Under the pieces are notes generated by a model. The model saw only the letters and a list, made by a program, of their open reading frames with translations. It did not search any database and was not told the DNA's origin. A DNA stretch of 64,000 nucleotides from Mytilus galloprovincialis (lineage: Eukaryota; Mollusca; Bivalvia; Mytilida; Mytilidae). Position numbers and translations under genes: made by a program. Location: positions 68,105,261 through 68,169,260 of the forward strand of contig NC_134845.1 of the NCBI RefSeq assembly GCF_965363235.1, in the 5' to 3' direction. Below are positions 35,047 to 48,335 of the stretch, in pieces. Each line of letters starts with the position of its first letter. The stretch's first letter is position 1.

Positions 35047-35155
35047 CGATAAACAGATTAGCATTGGTCATCTCAACTCGATTGCTTTCTCGGTTTCGCC
35101 AATCCGGCTCACGCGAGAAAATCTATCTCGTTGAAATGATCAACGATAATCTATA
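35047..35155. repeat. Imperfect palindrome with CTCG-rich arms
   Basis: CGATAAACAGATTAGCATTGGTC...CTCGG faces CTCGCG-containing GCGAGAAAATCTATCTCG and TGATCAACGATAATCT, about 75 percent complementary. Intronic. Confidence 0.5.
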
Positions 35156-36059
35156 AATACATATATATAACGAGATAAGTTGTAAATATTAATATAATGC
35201 CGTAGGCATGATCACCTTTCAGTTTGATGAAACAAAATGAATTAGTACAAAACATATTGTCGTTAAAAGATGTGGATGTATTTGTGCGCGTTGTAGTAAG
35301 GGGCTGGAGGCTTAATATGGCTTATTATTATTATTATGGCATATATATGTACTTGTACACAAAAGTTATCACACATATAATTTGGGAGGATACAACGAAA
35401 TTCAGTCTCGATTAATGCACTAGTTTGGTAAGTATTGTACATAAGCACTCACATAATGTTACATTCAATATAATGATATAGAAAGCATACACTGGCAAAA
35501 CATATAACATTGTATTGTGCTATGTATATGGCTTAAATTAATGTTTTTGTTTCATTATATGATGTGATTTTGTTATTTTTCGTAATGACAATTAACCAAT
35601 TCTTCAGATTGCTTTAACATTCAATAATTGTGGTTATAAATTTGACGATTTTACACAACATGTTGTAATCCTGTCATTCTGCTTGTTAATGTGCTTGTAA
35701 TTGAGTTGAAATTCAAAATAAAGTTCGAGTTATTTGGTATAAAAAAGGTGAACGGCAGGCAAAAATAAGAAACAAATGGTATATAGTTCTGTTTGTCTCA
35801 CTTTCGCGACGTTCACATCACAGGCTAGACATTCATCAAATGACTTGTACTTTAATGTCAACAAATGAAACCCTTTGAATCAACTCACACTAAAGTTACT
35901 GGACAAAGGGAGATATTGGATTAAGCGGCAAAGCATCAATTTAAAGTTGTGTTTTCTAAACTTGTATTATATTTTAAACATATATGAATATCAATCTTTT
36001 AACATACATTTAAATTAATTCCATTATCTGTTAAACCAAGCACTAAGTTAATAATTAAG

Positions 36060-36330
36060 GTTTACGGTATAGCGCCCAAAGATAGGTTTGACTCCGCCAC
36101 GTGCTTTTTCCTTATGTGCCTGCCGAAAGTCACGATCCCGCAAATGTAATGGTTGTCGTTGTTTCAAGTGTGTCATATGTATTTTTCGTTAATTGTTTAG
36201 TTATTAGTTTTGGGTGCCTATAATAGCATACAACAACTGCATTTAAACGCTGTTGCATACACGTAGTTTTTTTTTACTTATTGTCAATCACACCACGTCC
36301 AACTTGATTTCAATTTTTATGTGGTATTTT
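36060..36330 (-). repeat. Diverged copy of mussel repeat A
   Basis: TTTGACTCCGCCACGTGC, GTGCCTGCCGAAAGTCACGA, GGTTGTCGTTGTTTCAAGTG and CAATCACACCACGTCC correspond to ordered parts of the 13.9-14.3 kb copy. Confidence 0.4.
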
Positions 36331-36419
36331 GTATACTGTAACCTTGTTTATCGTTTGTACGCATACCACATAACTCTTTTTTCGAAAGTCTGACAAAAGC
36401 TCTTTATATACGTGATAGA

Positions 36420-37220
36420 AAATAAAACGAACTCTTGTTAGATAACTGTTATTCTAACTCAAAATCTTAATCTGAATGAGACTCAACTCTTACTCGAACA
36501 CCACTTCAAAGGTAACCCAAACTCGAATTTCAACACACTTCTTGAAACATACTATTAATAAGAGTTATATTTTCCTTGCTTACTTGAACTTTGATTGTGA
36601 TGATGTCCTGAATTCTAAGTTTAAATCGAGGGCTACATTTTGTAACTAGAAGTTTATTTCAAAAAGTAACTCTAACTTTATTAACATTAACTCTAACTCG
36701 ATTGACGGTAACACTCATCTAAGGCAAATATAACATGAAAACGGTTTTGAAAATAGAGCTAAATTTTCCAAAATAGTGTTTTTTTACCTCATCAATTAAT
36801 GTGATAACCACAGCAAAGAGTGAGAGGACCACATCAAAAACTGGAACAAACATATCATGTTGTGTGAAATTTAAACACCGTAATGTACTTTTAAAGCCAT
36901 ATGAGGAACTATCGTAATTAATAACAGAACATAACGTTAATCCACATCAACATCAATTAATATTAAAACCAGACTGCCTAATAACACATATAAGGATTAA
37001 ACGACATAGAGTTATGACAATACCATATTAAGTAATGACAAAACTTTATCAAGTCCATGCGAAACCATATCATGCAATATCGAAATATAAATAAGTAATG
37101 ACTATTTCATATTGAGTAACATCAGAACATTATTACGTCATGTCAAAACCAAAATATGTAAATACAAAATACCATCAAGTAATGATAAAACAACATAAGG
37201 TTATATCAGAGTACTACATA
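36420..37220. repeat. Cryptically simple intronic sequence
   Basis: First an AACTC-rich part (36430-36730), then a part (36900-37215) where CAT.AAGTAATGA.AAAAC-like words recur every ~25-30 bp without a strict period. Probably an eroded tandem repeat. Confidence 0.4.
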
Positions 37221-37549
37221 AGACAGCTGTTGTATTCCATAAATGTTCGTAAACGTATGATTCAATCTGGTATGCAAAAAAGAAAATGTCCTGTTGGCAA
37301 ATAATTTTATTCACGGTGTTATTTTGAAATAAATTTTCTAGTGCTGCCAATTTTACTGGTATTATTCCATTGTATTCATATGCTTCAATCTAGTGGGTTT
37401 TTGTTCTTGCAATTTGTTTCTGTATGCACTTTTTAAGAGCTTTTTCATTCTAAAACATTTGATTATATGACTGGATTTCTGTCAGACTTAAGTTGTTGTG
37501 ATACGTACGGAACAAATATTGAACCAAATTATCTGTACACTTCACGTAC

Positions 37550-37668
37550 CGTCCATTTTATTCCGTCTTGTAAAACACAATAGACAGGCTTTGGATGAAT
37601 TCTGTCAGTTGGATATATTACATAGACGCCATTTGCTTTAAATGGGATGTCATAGCACTCCATTGGTC
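37550..37668 (-). CDS. FReD exon 1 (start of fibrinogen domain)
   Basis: 119 bp, phase 1 in and phase 0 out, acceptor TTCTATAG and donor ACG|GTACGT. It encodes PMECYDIPFKANGVYVIYPT, then KPVYCVLQDGIKWT. This is the domain's P.DC.D.....SGVY.I.P.....V.C.M.....W opening, with both expected cysteines. Confidence 0.95.
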
Positions 37669-38180
37669 CTATAGAAGAAGTTGTATATATGTGTTTAATT
37701 GTATTAAAACAGCACTTACAGATGCTTCTATCCCTTGTGTACGTATCAAACAGAGACACAAGATAACAGGGCATTAATCAAAACGAAAACGGCAATGCCA
37801 TGCCAGCAAAGGAAAATCGGCTAAAAGATAAACAAAGTCCTTTTAAGTAAATTAATGACTGAACAACGCGAAGGATTAAATTAAAGACTGAGCAACGCGA
37901 AGGATTAACTGATCCTTCGAAGTCACAAAAAGTGACACGCAAACAAAATCAAACGTTGCATTTATTTTATTAAAAAAATGTATCAATATCGTAAGTTGTT
38001 TCTATAATGTTTTAATCTGTCACATAGTGAGATTAAATTTTGTTGCTTTTTTTTTATTTAGACTAGAACAACTTAACACATTCATAACGAGTGTACTATT
38101 GGTTTGCTTGAGAGAGAGATATTTTAATTTTGTTCGAATCTTTAACATTCAAATAATTAAATACACTTAAACTTACTTAC

Positions 38181-38303
38181 GTGAAACAGAACAGCTTACT
38201 CCATTCCATAATTCAGTATTATTGCAAGTACATGTATTATCATTACATATAAGTGATGCTTTACAATCATTGTGAGAAAGACAAAAATGACCTAAAGTGT
38301 TTC
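38181..38303 (-). CDS. EB-like module exon (last before FReD)
   Basis: 123 bp, phase 1-1, acceptor TTTGACAG and donor CAC|GTAAGT. It encodes GHFCLSHNDCKASLICNDNT, then CTCNNTELWNGVSC: six cysteines in the order C-x5-C-x5-C-x4-C-x-C-x8-C. It joins in frame to the FReD. Confidence 0.9.
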
Positions 38304-38439
38304 CTGTCAAATAAAATTAACAGTCTTAATTAACGGATGATAAAAATATTAAACTTTTCAGTTGTTTTACCAAAATAAATAGTTTTATAATACAAAAACT
38401 AATCAGAGATTTATTTCGTTTTCAATAGTTATCAAATGT

Positions 38440-38590
38440 ACTAGGATTATAAGTTAGTACGCCAGGCGAGCGTTTCGTCTACATAAGACTTACCAGTGAC
38501 GGTCAGATCAAAATAGTTATAAAGCCAAACAAGTACAATGTTGAAGGGCATTGAGGACCCAAAATTCCAAAAAGTTGTGCCAATATTCAA
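38440..38590 (+). repeat. Mussel SINE-like repeat C, copy 3
   Basis: TACTAGGATTATAAGTTAGT, GCCAGGCGAGCGTTTCGTCT, CAGTGACGGTCAGATCAAAA and GGGCATTGAGGACCCAAAAT. About 150 bp. Confidence 0.8.
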
Positions 38591-38690
38591 CAACCAAACT
38601 GTCTGTTCTACTTATTATTCACAATAAAACAACAGGTAACACATTGTTCAAATATGGCCTTTGAAAACAGTGTAATTAATTACTTTTGTA

Positions 38691-39356
38691 GTGTTTGAAT
38701 ATCGTTGGAAGTACTTGATAAATTACATGCATATATTGGTGGTTTTGAATCTGTTCAAAGTTTGTTTTACCCTATGTACCACCTTGTCTCATCTCCTCGT
38801 TTCATTTATAAGAGATGATTTCCTCGTCTCATTTATAAGAGATGATTTCCTCGTCTCATTTATAAGAGATGATTTCAGCTTTCCAATTGTGAACTGTCCA
38901 TTTCTAAGTAGCAACATTCCAGCAGCACCTGCATACGGGGTGTATATCTCCCAACTGATACGATATTCCCGTGCTTGCATTTCCTATCATGATTTTCTTG
39001 ATAGAGGGTTGCTGCTCAGGAATAACCGTTTCACAAATGATATCGGATATGTTCCTTACAATCCCCTTCCCTTTCATGAATGTGACCTACCGAATTAGAC
39101 TATTTACCGGATTTGTAATCACATAAGCAATACGACGGGTGCCACATGTGGAGCAGGATCTGCCTACCCTTCCGGAGCACCTGAGATCACCCCTAGTTTT
39201 TTGGTGGGGTTCGTGTTGTTTATTCTTTAGTTTTCTTTGTTGTGTCGTGTGTGCTGTTGTTTGTTTGTCCTTTTTATTTTTAGCCATGGCGTTGTCAGTT
39301 TGTTTTAGATTTATGAGTTTGAAAGTCCCTTTGGTATCTTTCGTCCCTCTTTTATA
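38691..39356 (+). mobile_element. RT retroelement 3' fragment (probably Penelope-like) with 27-bp triplication
   Basis: Encodes FPIVNCPFLSSNIPAAPAYG, VYISQLIRYSRAC and YHDFLDRGLLL (RT thumb-side segment), then the 3' UTR tail (GGTGCCACATGTGGAGCAGG ... CTTTGGTATCTTTCGTCCCT). Upstream, 38794-38874 is a perfect or near-perfect triplication of a 27-bp unit, repeating SFIRDDFLV. Truncated at the 5' side and inactive. Confidence 0.75.
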
Positions 39357-39559
39357 ACAAATTCACATACTTATTGAAATGGTTTTTAAAATGTCGCAGT
39401 GCGAATATGTATGTTCAAATTATATTATGTAATTTTAGTAACAACAGACAAAAGAATTATGTCAACTGGTTTGATACGATAACTGCATTTGAATGTTAGC
39501 TAGATAACATTTTTGTTATAACCAAGTTATCCGAATTTTAATAGGAACTAACAGTGCAC

Positions 39560-39898
39560 CACTTATTGATATGTTCCTTAAGTCGTAACTGCAATCCCCT
39601 TCCCTTTCATGAATCTGACCTACCGAATTAGACTATTTACCGGATTTGTTATAACATAAGCAACACGACGGGTGCAACATGTACAGCAGGATCTGCTTAC
39701 CCTTCCGGAGCACCTGAGATCACTTCTAGTGTTTGGTGGGGTTCGTGTTGTTTATTCTTTAATTTTCTATGTTGTGTCATGTGTACTATTGTTTGTCTGT
39801 TTGTCTTTTCGTTTTTAGCCATGGCGTTGTCAGTTTATTTTCGATTTATGAGTTTGACTGTCCCTCTGGTATCTTTCGTTTTTCTTTTATTGCGTACA
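39560..39898 (+). repeat. Second 3' tail of the same retroelement family
   Basis: GATATGTTCCTTAAGTCGTA, TACCGAATTAGACTATTTAC, CCTTCCGGAGCACCTGAGAT and CCCTCTGGTATCTTTCG repeat the tail at 39040-39356, same orientation, about 0.5 kb further on. Confidence 0.75.
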
Positions 39899-39899
39899 T

Positions 39900-41980
39900 T
39901 CTTTCTGTTACAATAAACGACTTAAATCAGCAAAGATCAATGAAAACAAAATCTGATATCAATTTAAAAACACTTATAAATACTTGGATGATAAATTGTC
40001 TCTCAATAATGATGGCTCAAGTTTGAAGTTTACTACTCAAATTTACAATAAACGAGATGGTTTTAAGTTTCTTTTTGTTAATTATTGATTTAGATGATGA
40101 CGTCTTACTGTTGACGTCTTATGGTGTTTACAAAATCCAATTTTCACTGTATTTTATGATGTTTTTCATTTTTAACAGAAGAATTCTCTGTATTACTGAA
40201 AAATAATTACAATAATATTTTCAATATCACAAACTTGTCGAAACATTTACTTAAAGTGGTACGGAATACCTATGAAAATATAACTCTTAGTATGTTTCAT
40301 TGTAACGTTATAAAATCTCATGCAATATGCAAGAAGGATTATAATGTTTACACTGTTGCTACGAGCAGATGCACACTTATTGTCATTCATTTAATATTTT
40401 AACTGATTAATAATTACATAATAGTCTTTGATAAATGAATCATTGAAGAGACAAAATCGGTAAGTTTCAAAGTAAAAGAAATTAACAAAAGAAAACCAGG
40501 AGGTCAGAAAGTTTTTAAAGTGGCAAATGAAGGGAAACAGAAAAGACATGATAACTTTTTTTTCTTTTTTTTTTGGCCTAGGCATTACATACAATATAAT
40601 AAAGTACAAAAAGTAAGAAGCTGACAATAAAAATTACAACCAAATAAAAATTAATAAACCAAGGACAAACCTGCTTCTTTTCGTTCCAAATTGATTTAAA
40701 TCAAACTAGATTTGACTCAACGATACGTAAAAACTGTATTTTAGATTTAAATTGTAGGTATGAGTAAAATTGTAGGGTACATGTATGAGGTAATAACGAC
40801 ATCATCATGTCGTTATAACAACATTCCTATATCGTTATTATGACATTGCTTTATCATTATAACGAAAACCTTACCGTTGTTTCTTTGTGAGCATTGCAAC
40901 ACAGGAGAAACAACATGTTCATCTTTATTTTAAAAACCGCATATCAGAATTGAATCAATCATATATGATATGTGTATTCTGTGGTGAAAAAATTGTAGGA
41001 TGTTATTTTTGAACTCTCAGTTTTCACCCTTTATCCTGGCAGGTGTAGAAACTATATGATAAACAAGTGTCTTCGCCGTCCGCATTTTTTTTTGGGAAAA
41101 GTAAAATCTAAATGAAAAACCATGGTTGAAACTGAAACTAAACATGTAAGATAAAAATAGAATATGTTTTTTGCTTTATCAAATTATATTTTCGTACGGA
41201 ATGTGTGTGTCTCTCCGAAATAGTGAATGCAATGTTGTAAAGTTTTTCTTCTCAAGTCTCAATACAAGGTTATGACTGATTTTATATATTAAGGGTGCCA
41301 AACAAATATATACCTGTAACTGCAGTTTGATATTTGGTGGTATGAGAGATGAAGTGAGTAAAGACTTTAACATTTTGATAGCATTTTAAAGACTAGTTTG
41401 CTTTAATCTAAACACCAGTTGCATCTAAATGTCATAACTTTTGCAAAAATACCATAAAATTCTATCTTTAACGATCTTGATTATAAATAAGGATTTAGCA
41501 CGGTCATCTCTTTTCTATCATCTAGTTCAGACTTTCAGGAGCCGTGGTTCTTTACACCAATGGATCCGTAGTTTATTTTGAATCGTACATATTTTTTTCT
41601 TATCTGCAGACCAACAAAATTGAAAATCTTAATCATGTAAAATATCAGCAGATTTTAAAGATTTTCCCTATGTATCCTTTATGCATTTTTGGTGTCTCAT
41701 GCTTTGAATTTCATCAGCTCATATCTCAAAAACAACAACAATTACTCTGTGCTTCATTTTATTATCTCGTGTACTTTTACAATCAGAATCCGCATGTGAA
41801 ATTTAACAACATTCTGTGGCATAGTTACGTACATAATTTTCTCTTCAATAGACACTCGGTCTTTTGAGTTGTTTTTTTAAGATAACTGCATGTACTTTAT
41901 GTAATTTGTTGATATGTCAACATGTTTGTCTATATTCTTGTATGGTCGATAAGAGCATGTGTAATTTGTATTTGTTAATT
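39900..41980. other. Intron of the FReD gene, mostly featureless
   Basis: Contains a small cluster of CGTTATAA/TCGTTATTA words at 40785-40865 and A/T tracts. The 107-residue frame at 41544-41867 has no splice context or motif and is not called. Confidence 0.5.
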
Positions 41981-43299
41981 AAATATTGACTCTAAATAAA
42001 ACTTAGAACTCAATTGAATTGAATTAACAAGCCACATTTTCAGGCCTTGTTCAAAAGACAAGTCATTATCTGTTCAATTGTTTCCTGCCAAAAATACAGT
42101 GATCGTCCTTGGTCCAAGTTCAAGGTCACACAAAGATTAAAGTTGCAAAGGGGTACACCACCTCATGATACTATATCCACATGCCAAAGATGTAATGTCT
42201 TAGACTAGTAACAAAGACGACGAAGTAATTGTGTTTCTTGCAAAAAAACATTTAGTTGACCTTGAGGTAAAATTTTAAGGTCATATGAAGGTCATCATGA
42301 TACAAGACGCATAACATCATGATGATACATCAACATGCCAAAAAGCTGAGGCCTAGATCAAAGAAAAAAGTTATGAACATTATTAACTTTCAAAATTGCC
42401 TTTGCCCTTATTTATTGAGCCAATTGCAGGGTGGAGGCCACATTTTAAACTTTAATAGAAAAAAATCTGGTTGGTATTTTTTTTTTAATTTTGAAATAAC
42501 AACAGACTGATATATAAGCATGATAAGTAGGAATGGCAAGTTTTTGGAATAAATTAAACGACACATTTTTTTTTTCAGAAAAAAATGATTTTAAATACCC
42601 ACCAATCATATTCAATTTTGGGGGCTGACTCTAATACCCCCTTTTTTAGTTCAGACACAAATCAAAATCTAGAATGAAAGAAAAACCTACAAGTAAAGTT
42701 TATCGGTGAACTAAAATTTGCCTCAGTTATCAACATAAACTATATATGCTATTGTCAATTTAGGATTAAATAGATAAAAATAACATATCTACCCAAATTT
42801 GGCCGATATTAGCATATAAAAGATGCCATTTCGAGTTGCCAAATTTGTTAAACCTATTGTTCAAATCTTTTGAATTTTTCAAAAGATGATTGATTAGCTA
42901 GGCCTTATTTATCAAGAAAAATTAAACGACAAATATTTGTTGGGGTATAGTGTTGGGTACCCCCGTAATGTTATCATCGGTATTCATTAATATAAATCAA
43001 CGTGCAGACATCTTTTACAATTAGGTATTTCACATCTCATCTGTTATGGTAATATATATTCTATAGAAAGACACTAATGTCGTCATTCACCTCAAATGTC
43101 AACCAAACCTTTAAACAGACTTATTCAGAAGTCACATAGAAACGAGACTGTTGTCAAGTCATTAAAGATTGCATTTTTTAGAATAAATAATGATTCCCAT
43201 TTATATCTTTGTGTCCTAAAAAAACACATATAATCTAAAACCAGTTATTGGCATGATTCGGGTTATATTTGTCTAGTATATTTTATGAGGTCAGAAGCT

Positions 43300-43665
43300 G
43301 ATATGATAGTTACTGCAAGTAGTTCTTTGTCAATTTATGTTCATCGTTGTCTTTTTGTTCTTAGTTTCCACTGTTTCCTTAAGCTTATTTGATATCGGGC
43401 TTGGACTTTTTTCAACTGAGTATTACTTTGCGCATTGCTGTTTGTGGTTTTTTATTCCACATTAACTAGAGGTATAGGGGATGGATTGAGATTTCACAAA
43501 ATATGTTTGACTCCGCCATATTTTTGGCGCCTGTCTTAGTCAAAAATATCTGGCCTTTGTTACTCTTGTCTTGTTTTTTTCTAATTTTGGTTCATTTATA
43601 TTTTTTGGAGTTACGTGTGACGTCCATTTTCTCAGAACAAGTTTACATTTTTTCAAGGGACAAGC
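43300..43665 (+). repeat. Diverged 3' UTR of the 8.1-9.5 kb retroelement family, copy 1
   Basis: GATGGATTGAGATTTCAC, TTTGACTCCGCCATATTTTT, GCGCCTGTCTTAGTCAAAA and TGGCCTTTGTTACTCTTGTC are the reverse-complement counterparts of the segment at 8380-8480. Ends near the EB exon at 43731. Repeated at 47905-48270 by the segmental duplication. Confidence 0.6.
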
Positions 43666-43730
43666 TAAAAGAAAGAAATGAGTTAACTTGTTCAATAATT
43701 TGGAACTGCAAATAACGCCTTGTTTCTTAC

Positions 43731-43856
43731 TATGACGGCATATGCGTCCATTCCAAAACCAATCATCTCCTTCATTGCATACACATTTATCATCCACACA
43801 CTGTAAAGTATCCTTGCATTCTTTTGTCTCTGTACAATTTAATTTTGCTTCTTTTC
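43731..43856 (-). CDS. EB-like module exon d (duplication copy 1)
   Basis: 126 bp, phase 1-1, acceptor TTTTGAAG and donor ATA|GTAAGA. It encodes GKEAKLNCTETKECKDTLQC, then VDDKCVCNEGDDWFWNGRIC: six cysteines with the W.G..C ending. Confidence 0.88.
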
Positions 43857-44320
43857 CTTCAAAATATGGTACCAAAAAATCAAATAACAGTCTTCAATAA
43901 ACACTGTCGAATACTGAGTGTATGATGGATATAATAAAATGGAAAGATGATAAGTTGAATTATACATGTCTAAGTTGATTACAAGATGTAGAGAAAACAA
44001 AACAAAAAGTAGGTTTGGTAGAACTGAAAATGAGACAACTTTCCATCAGAGACCAAATAAACTTAAATCCATTATAATTCATTTCAAATTAATTATTTTC
44101 TTATATTAAATTCGAATAAAATTTGAAATTGTTCAATAAATATTTGTTAACAACTATGAATTCCTACCATTTGCTAAAAAACTATCTACAGATGAATCAC
44201 AGAGAATGTTAAGTCTGTTATTAGGGAACATCAACAAACATGGCGGTAAGGATATATATTCCTAAAGAAAACATTAAACAAAAGAAACAAAAATAAGAGG
44301 ATTTCTATCAAATTTCTTAC

Positions 44321-44440
44321 TCGCACTACATTTGTTTCCCATCCAATAATCTATCCTATCGCATTTACAGGCTCCATGAATACAAAACAATGTTTCTATA
44401 CACTCATCTGACATCGTACAAGTTGAGTTATGCGTCTTTC
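44321..44440 (-). CDS. EB-like module exon c (duplication copy 1)
   Basis: 120 bp, phase 1-1, acceptor GTTGCCAG and donor GCGA|GTAAGA. It encodes KTHNSTCTMSDECIETLFCI, then HGACKCDRIDYWMGNKC, with six cysteines. Confidence 0.88.
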
Positions 44441-44590
44441 CTGGCAACGAAATGAATAAATGTTCTATATATAGATACTAGTAAACAAAATCCCATCACA
44501 TAATTCAATTTCTTCAAAATATGTAGATGCAAATACTTAAGAAAAATAGGACGAGATATATTGATATATGACGGGATTTGTGTTCTCTGA

Positions 44591-45860
44591 TTGACTTCAC
44601 TCACTAACCAAGCTGTATTGTTCAGTAAATCTATATTATGTATAATGCAGTTTTCTTATTTAAATGTTATCGAAATAATTGAACCGATGCACTATATACT
44701 ATATAGACTAATTGAGTTCTGTGTAAGGGTTATTTATGATAATCACAAATATATAATACATATGTTATCCAAATTTAATATGGGTAATATGGACTACGAC
44801 ATATTCACGACAATTTATGAAAACACTGTTATTCCTGTACTTGATTATGCATCCGGGGTATGGGGAGCAAAGCAATATGACAATTTCGAACGCTCATATT
44901 ATAGAGCTATGAGAACTTTTCTTGGTGTCGGCAAAACAACACCAATTCCAGCGATATTAGCAGACATGGGATGGCATCCTGTTTTTATTCACAACCAGTG
45001 TAACGTTGTCCGCTTATGGCGTCGTCTTATGAACATGCCTGGTCACAGAATTGGCCAAAAAGTGTTTTTTTGGGATCGTGAAATGTCCAGACGTTACCGA
45101 AACACGTGGTTTAACAGCTTGTAGACAGATGCAATCTTTCAAACATAACTGACAACGACACGCTATCTCAACAAGATTCATACTAGACTCTTTTAAAAGT
45201 AAACTTGTAGCAGACTTCAAAGACAAGCTGTTTAACGAAATAAACAATATGCCAAAGTTGAGGACCTATAAACATTTAAAAACCGAATTTTATCTCCAGC
45301 CGTACGTACAAAAGCATTTAACAAGGACACAAAGATATGCAATCGCCAGATTTCGCTGTGGTACTTTCCCACTAGAGGTCAAACGAGGACGATATAGGGA
45401 CATTCCCATCGAACAACGATTATGTAAACTGTGCAATTCTGGATCTATTGAAGATGAGCAACACTTCATCTTATACTGTGATCGTTACTCAGTTTTGAGA
45501 AATAAACTATTTACTGCAATATCACCAGATCCTACTTATCCTCTATGCATAAATGAACTTCCTCCAAATGTTGCCTTAAATGAACTGTTATCTAACAACA
45601 TCAAATGTATAGCGAACTTTATCTTGGACTGTGATCGTATCAAAAGAGAAATTATCGAACTATTTTACTTCAACTGTTGAATTTTCTGATAATTTAGACA
45701 TTCTTCCAAAACTATGTATTATCTATTTTTCAAAATTTGAGCTTTTTAAAATTTGTCGGTGCATCGTAAGCCTATCTGGCTGACTGTAATGTAACATTGT
45801 ATTAATATGTATTTATTGTATATATACAGGTTGCACTATAATAAATCATTCATTCATATA
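44591..45860 (+). mobile_element. 5'-truncated LINE 3' end, copy in duplication 1
   Basis: Encodes the C-terminal part of a LINE ORF2: MGNMDYDIFTTIYENTVIPV, LDYASGVWGAKQYD, YRAMRTFLGVGKTTPIPAIL, ADMGWHPVFIHNQCNVVRLW, a frame break, then the zinc-knuckle-like LCKLCNSGSIEDEQHFILYC (45249-45680). The 3' UTR ends AATAAATCATTCATTCAT at about 45860. It is antisense to the host gene, in the intron between EB exons. Confidence 0.85.
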
Positions 45861-48335
45861 ATTTCAACAAATAATATTTGAACCAATGATATTATATTCA
45901 GTGCGAGATTTTTACAACCTTATTACTTTCGAGATACTTACCGGAGGTAACAGAATCCATACATTGATAAACATGCACTTATTAACAGCTGGGTCCAGTA
46001 CGTGACAAATATTTAAGTTAATAAAGCTATGATCATGTTTTTTTCAATGGGTTCGAATTTGTTTACCTAACTGTATCTTAAAAGTGGTTAAATGATTTGT
46101 TGTATTAAATTTGTTCTTTGAGAATAAGTTATTACTGTTTACCTTCCAGTGCAATATGTTTCATCATAATTTTCCTTACTCACTTGTGCTATGTGATGGT
46201 ATAAGCCCTAACGAGAGTTTTCGTTATCAAGTTGTATACGGAAAAAAAGTCGGCGAATTGGTGTACGTGAAGACAATAACTAAATTTCAGTGCATGTATT
46301 AATATTTTCAACATATAGATGATTTTTCCCCCAAGAATGTTCACATACACTTGCTGTATGGTAAAATTTTGCCATTCAAGCAACATTTTTGTTCAATTTG
46401 AAGTTGTATATGACTATGACTTTAAATATTATTCGAGGTATCAAAGAATGATTCCGTATTTGTTTCCCGGTTGCTTTTGAAATCATTGGCAATGAATCGA
46501 AATGTTTGTATCTTTTAATGACCATATTTCGGTTGTTATCCTTTATTTGTTTTTCTTCATACACAATATTCAATATCCGGGGTCTAAATATTGACTCTAA
46601 ATAAAACTTAGAACTCAATTGAATTGAATTAACAAGCCACATTTTCAGGCCTTGTTCAAAAGACAAGTCATTATCTGTTCAATTGTTTCCTGCCAAAAAT
46701 ACAGTGATCGTCCTTGGTCCAAGTTCAAGGTCACACAAAGATTAAAGTTGCAAAGGGGTACACCACCTCATGATACTATATCCACATGCCAAAGATGTAA
46801 TGTCTTAGACTAGTAACAAAGACGACGAAGTAATTGTGTTTCTTGCAAAAAAACATTTAGTTGACCTTGAGGTAAAATTTTAAGGTCATATGAAGGTCAT
46901 CATGATACAAGACGCATAACATCATGATGATACATCAACATGCCAAAAAGCTGAGGCCTAGATCAAAGAAAAAAGTTATGAACATTATTAACTTTCAAAA
47001 TTGCCTTTGCCCTTATTTATTGAGCCAATTGCAGGGTGGAGGCCACATTTTAAACTTTAATAGAAAAAAATCTGGTTGGTATTTTTTTTTTAATTTTGAA
47101 ATAACAACAGACTGATATATAAGCATGATAAGTAGGAATGGCAAGTTTTTGGAATAAATTAAACGACACATTTTTTTTTTCAGAAAAAAATGATTTTAAA
47201 TACCCACCAATCATATTCAATTTTGGGGGCTGACTCTAATACCCCCTTTTTTAGTTCAGACACAAATCAAAATCTAGAATGAAAGAAAAACCTACAAGTA
47301 AAGTTTATCGGTGAACTAAAATTTGCCTCAGTTATCAACATAAACTATATATGCTATTGTCAATTTAGGATTAAATAGATAAAAATAACATATCTACCCA
47401 AATTTGGCCGATATTAGCATATAAAAGATGCCATTTCGAGTTGCCAAATTTGTTAAACCTATTGTTCAAATCTTTTGAATTTTTCAAAAGATGATTGATT
47501 AGCTAGGCCTTATTTATCAAGAAAAATTAAACGACAAATATTTGTTGGGGTATAGTGTTGGGTACCCCCGTAATGTTATCATCGGTATTCATTAATATAA
47601 ATCAACGTGCAGACATCTTTTACAATTAGGTATTTCACATCTCATCTGTTATGGTAATATATATTCTATAGAAAGACACTAATGTCGTCATTCACCTCAA
47701 ATGTCAACCAAACCTTTAAACAGACTTATTCAGAAGTCACATAGAAACGAGACTGTTGTCAAGTCATTAAAGATTGCATTTTTTAGAATAAATAATGATT
47801 CCCATTTATATCTTTGTGTCCTAAAAAAACACATATAATCTAAAACCAGTTATTGGCATGATTCGGGTTATATTTGTCTAGTATATTTTATGAGGTCAGA
47901 AGCTGATATGATAGTTACTGCAAGTAGTTCTTTGTCAATTTATGTTCATCGTTGTCTTTTTGTTCTTAGTTTCCACTGTTTCCTTAAGCTTATTTGATAT
48001 CGGGCTTGGACTTTTTTCAACTGAGTATTACTTTGCGCATTGCTGTTTGTGGTTTTTTATTCCACATTAACTAGAGGTATAGGGGATGGATTGAGATTTC
48101 ACAAAATATGTTTGACTCCGCCATATTTTTGGCGCCTGTCTTAGTCAAAAATATCTGGCCTTTGTTACTCTTGTCTTGTTTTTTTCTAATTTTGGTTCAT
48201 TTATATTTTTTGGAGTTACGTGTGACGTCCATTTTCTCAGAACAAGTTTACATTTTTTCAAGGGACAAGCTAAAAGAAAGAAATGAGTTAACTTGTTCAA
48301 TAATTTGGAACTGCAAATAACGCCTTGTTTCTTAC

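Larger units (their letters stand above)
41981..46585. repeat. Tandem segmental duplication, copy 1 (4,605 bp)
   Basis: Starts AAATATTGACTCTAAATAAA and ends AATATCCGGGGTCT; the same unit follows at once at 46586-51190. One shared base lies at the junction. All open frames in both copies are identical except the one spanning the right edge. I found one base difference (C at 46562, T at 51167). Confidence 0.95.

Noticed and set aside
41544-41867. 107-residue plus-strand frame
   Set aside because: No motif, no splice or promoter context, A+T-driven composition.
42090-42310. AAGGTCA-like words resembling nuclear-receptor half-sites
   Set aside because: They occur in a repetitive-looking intronic stretch with irregular spacing; no support for a regulatory function.
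43503-43715. 70-residue plus-strand open frame, repeated at 48108-48320
   Set aside because: It lies in a diverged retroelement 3' UTR. Its exact recurrence comes from the segmental duplication, not from coding constraint.
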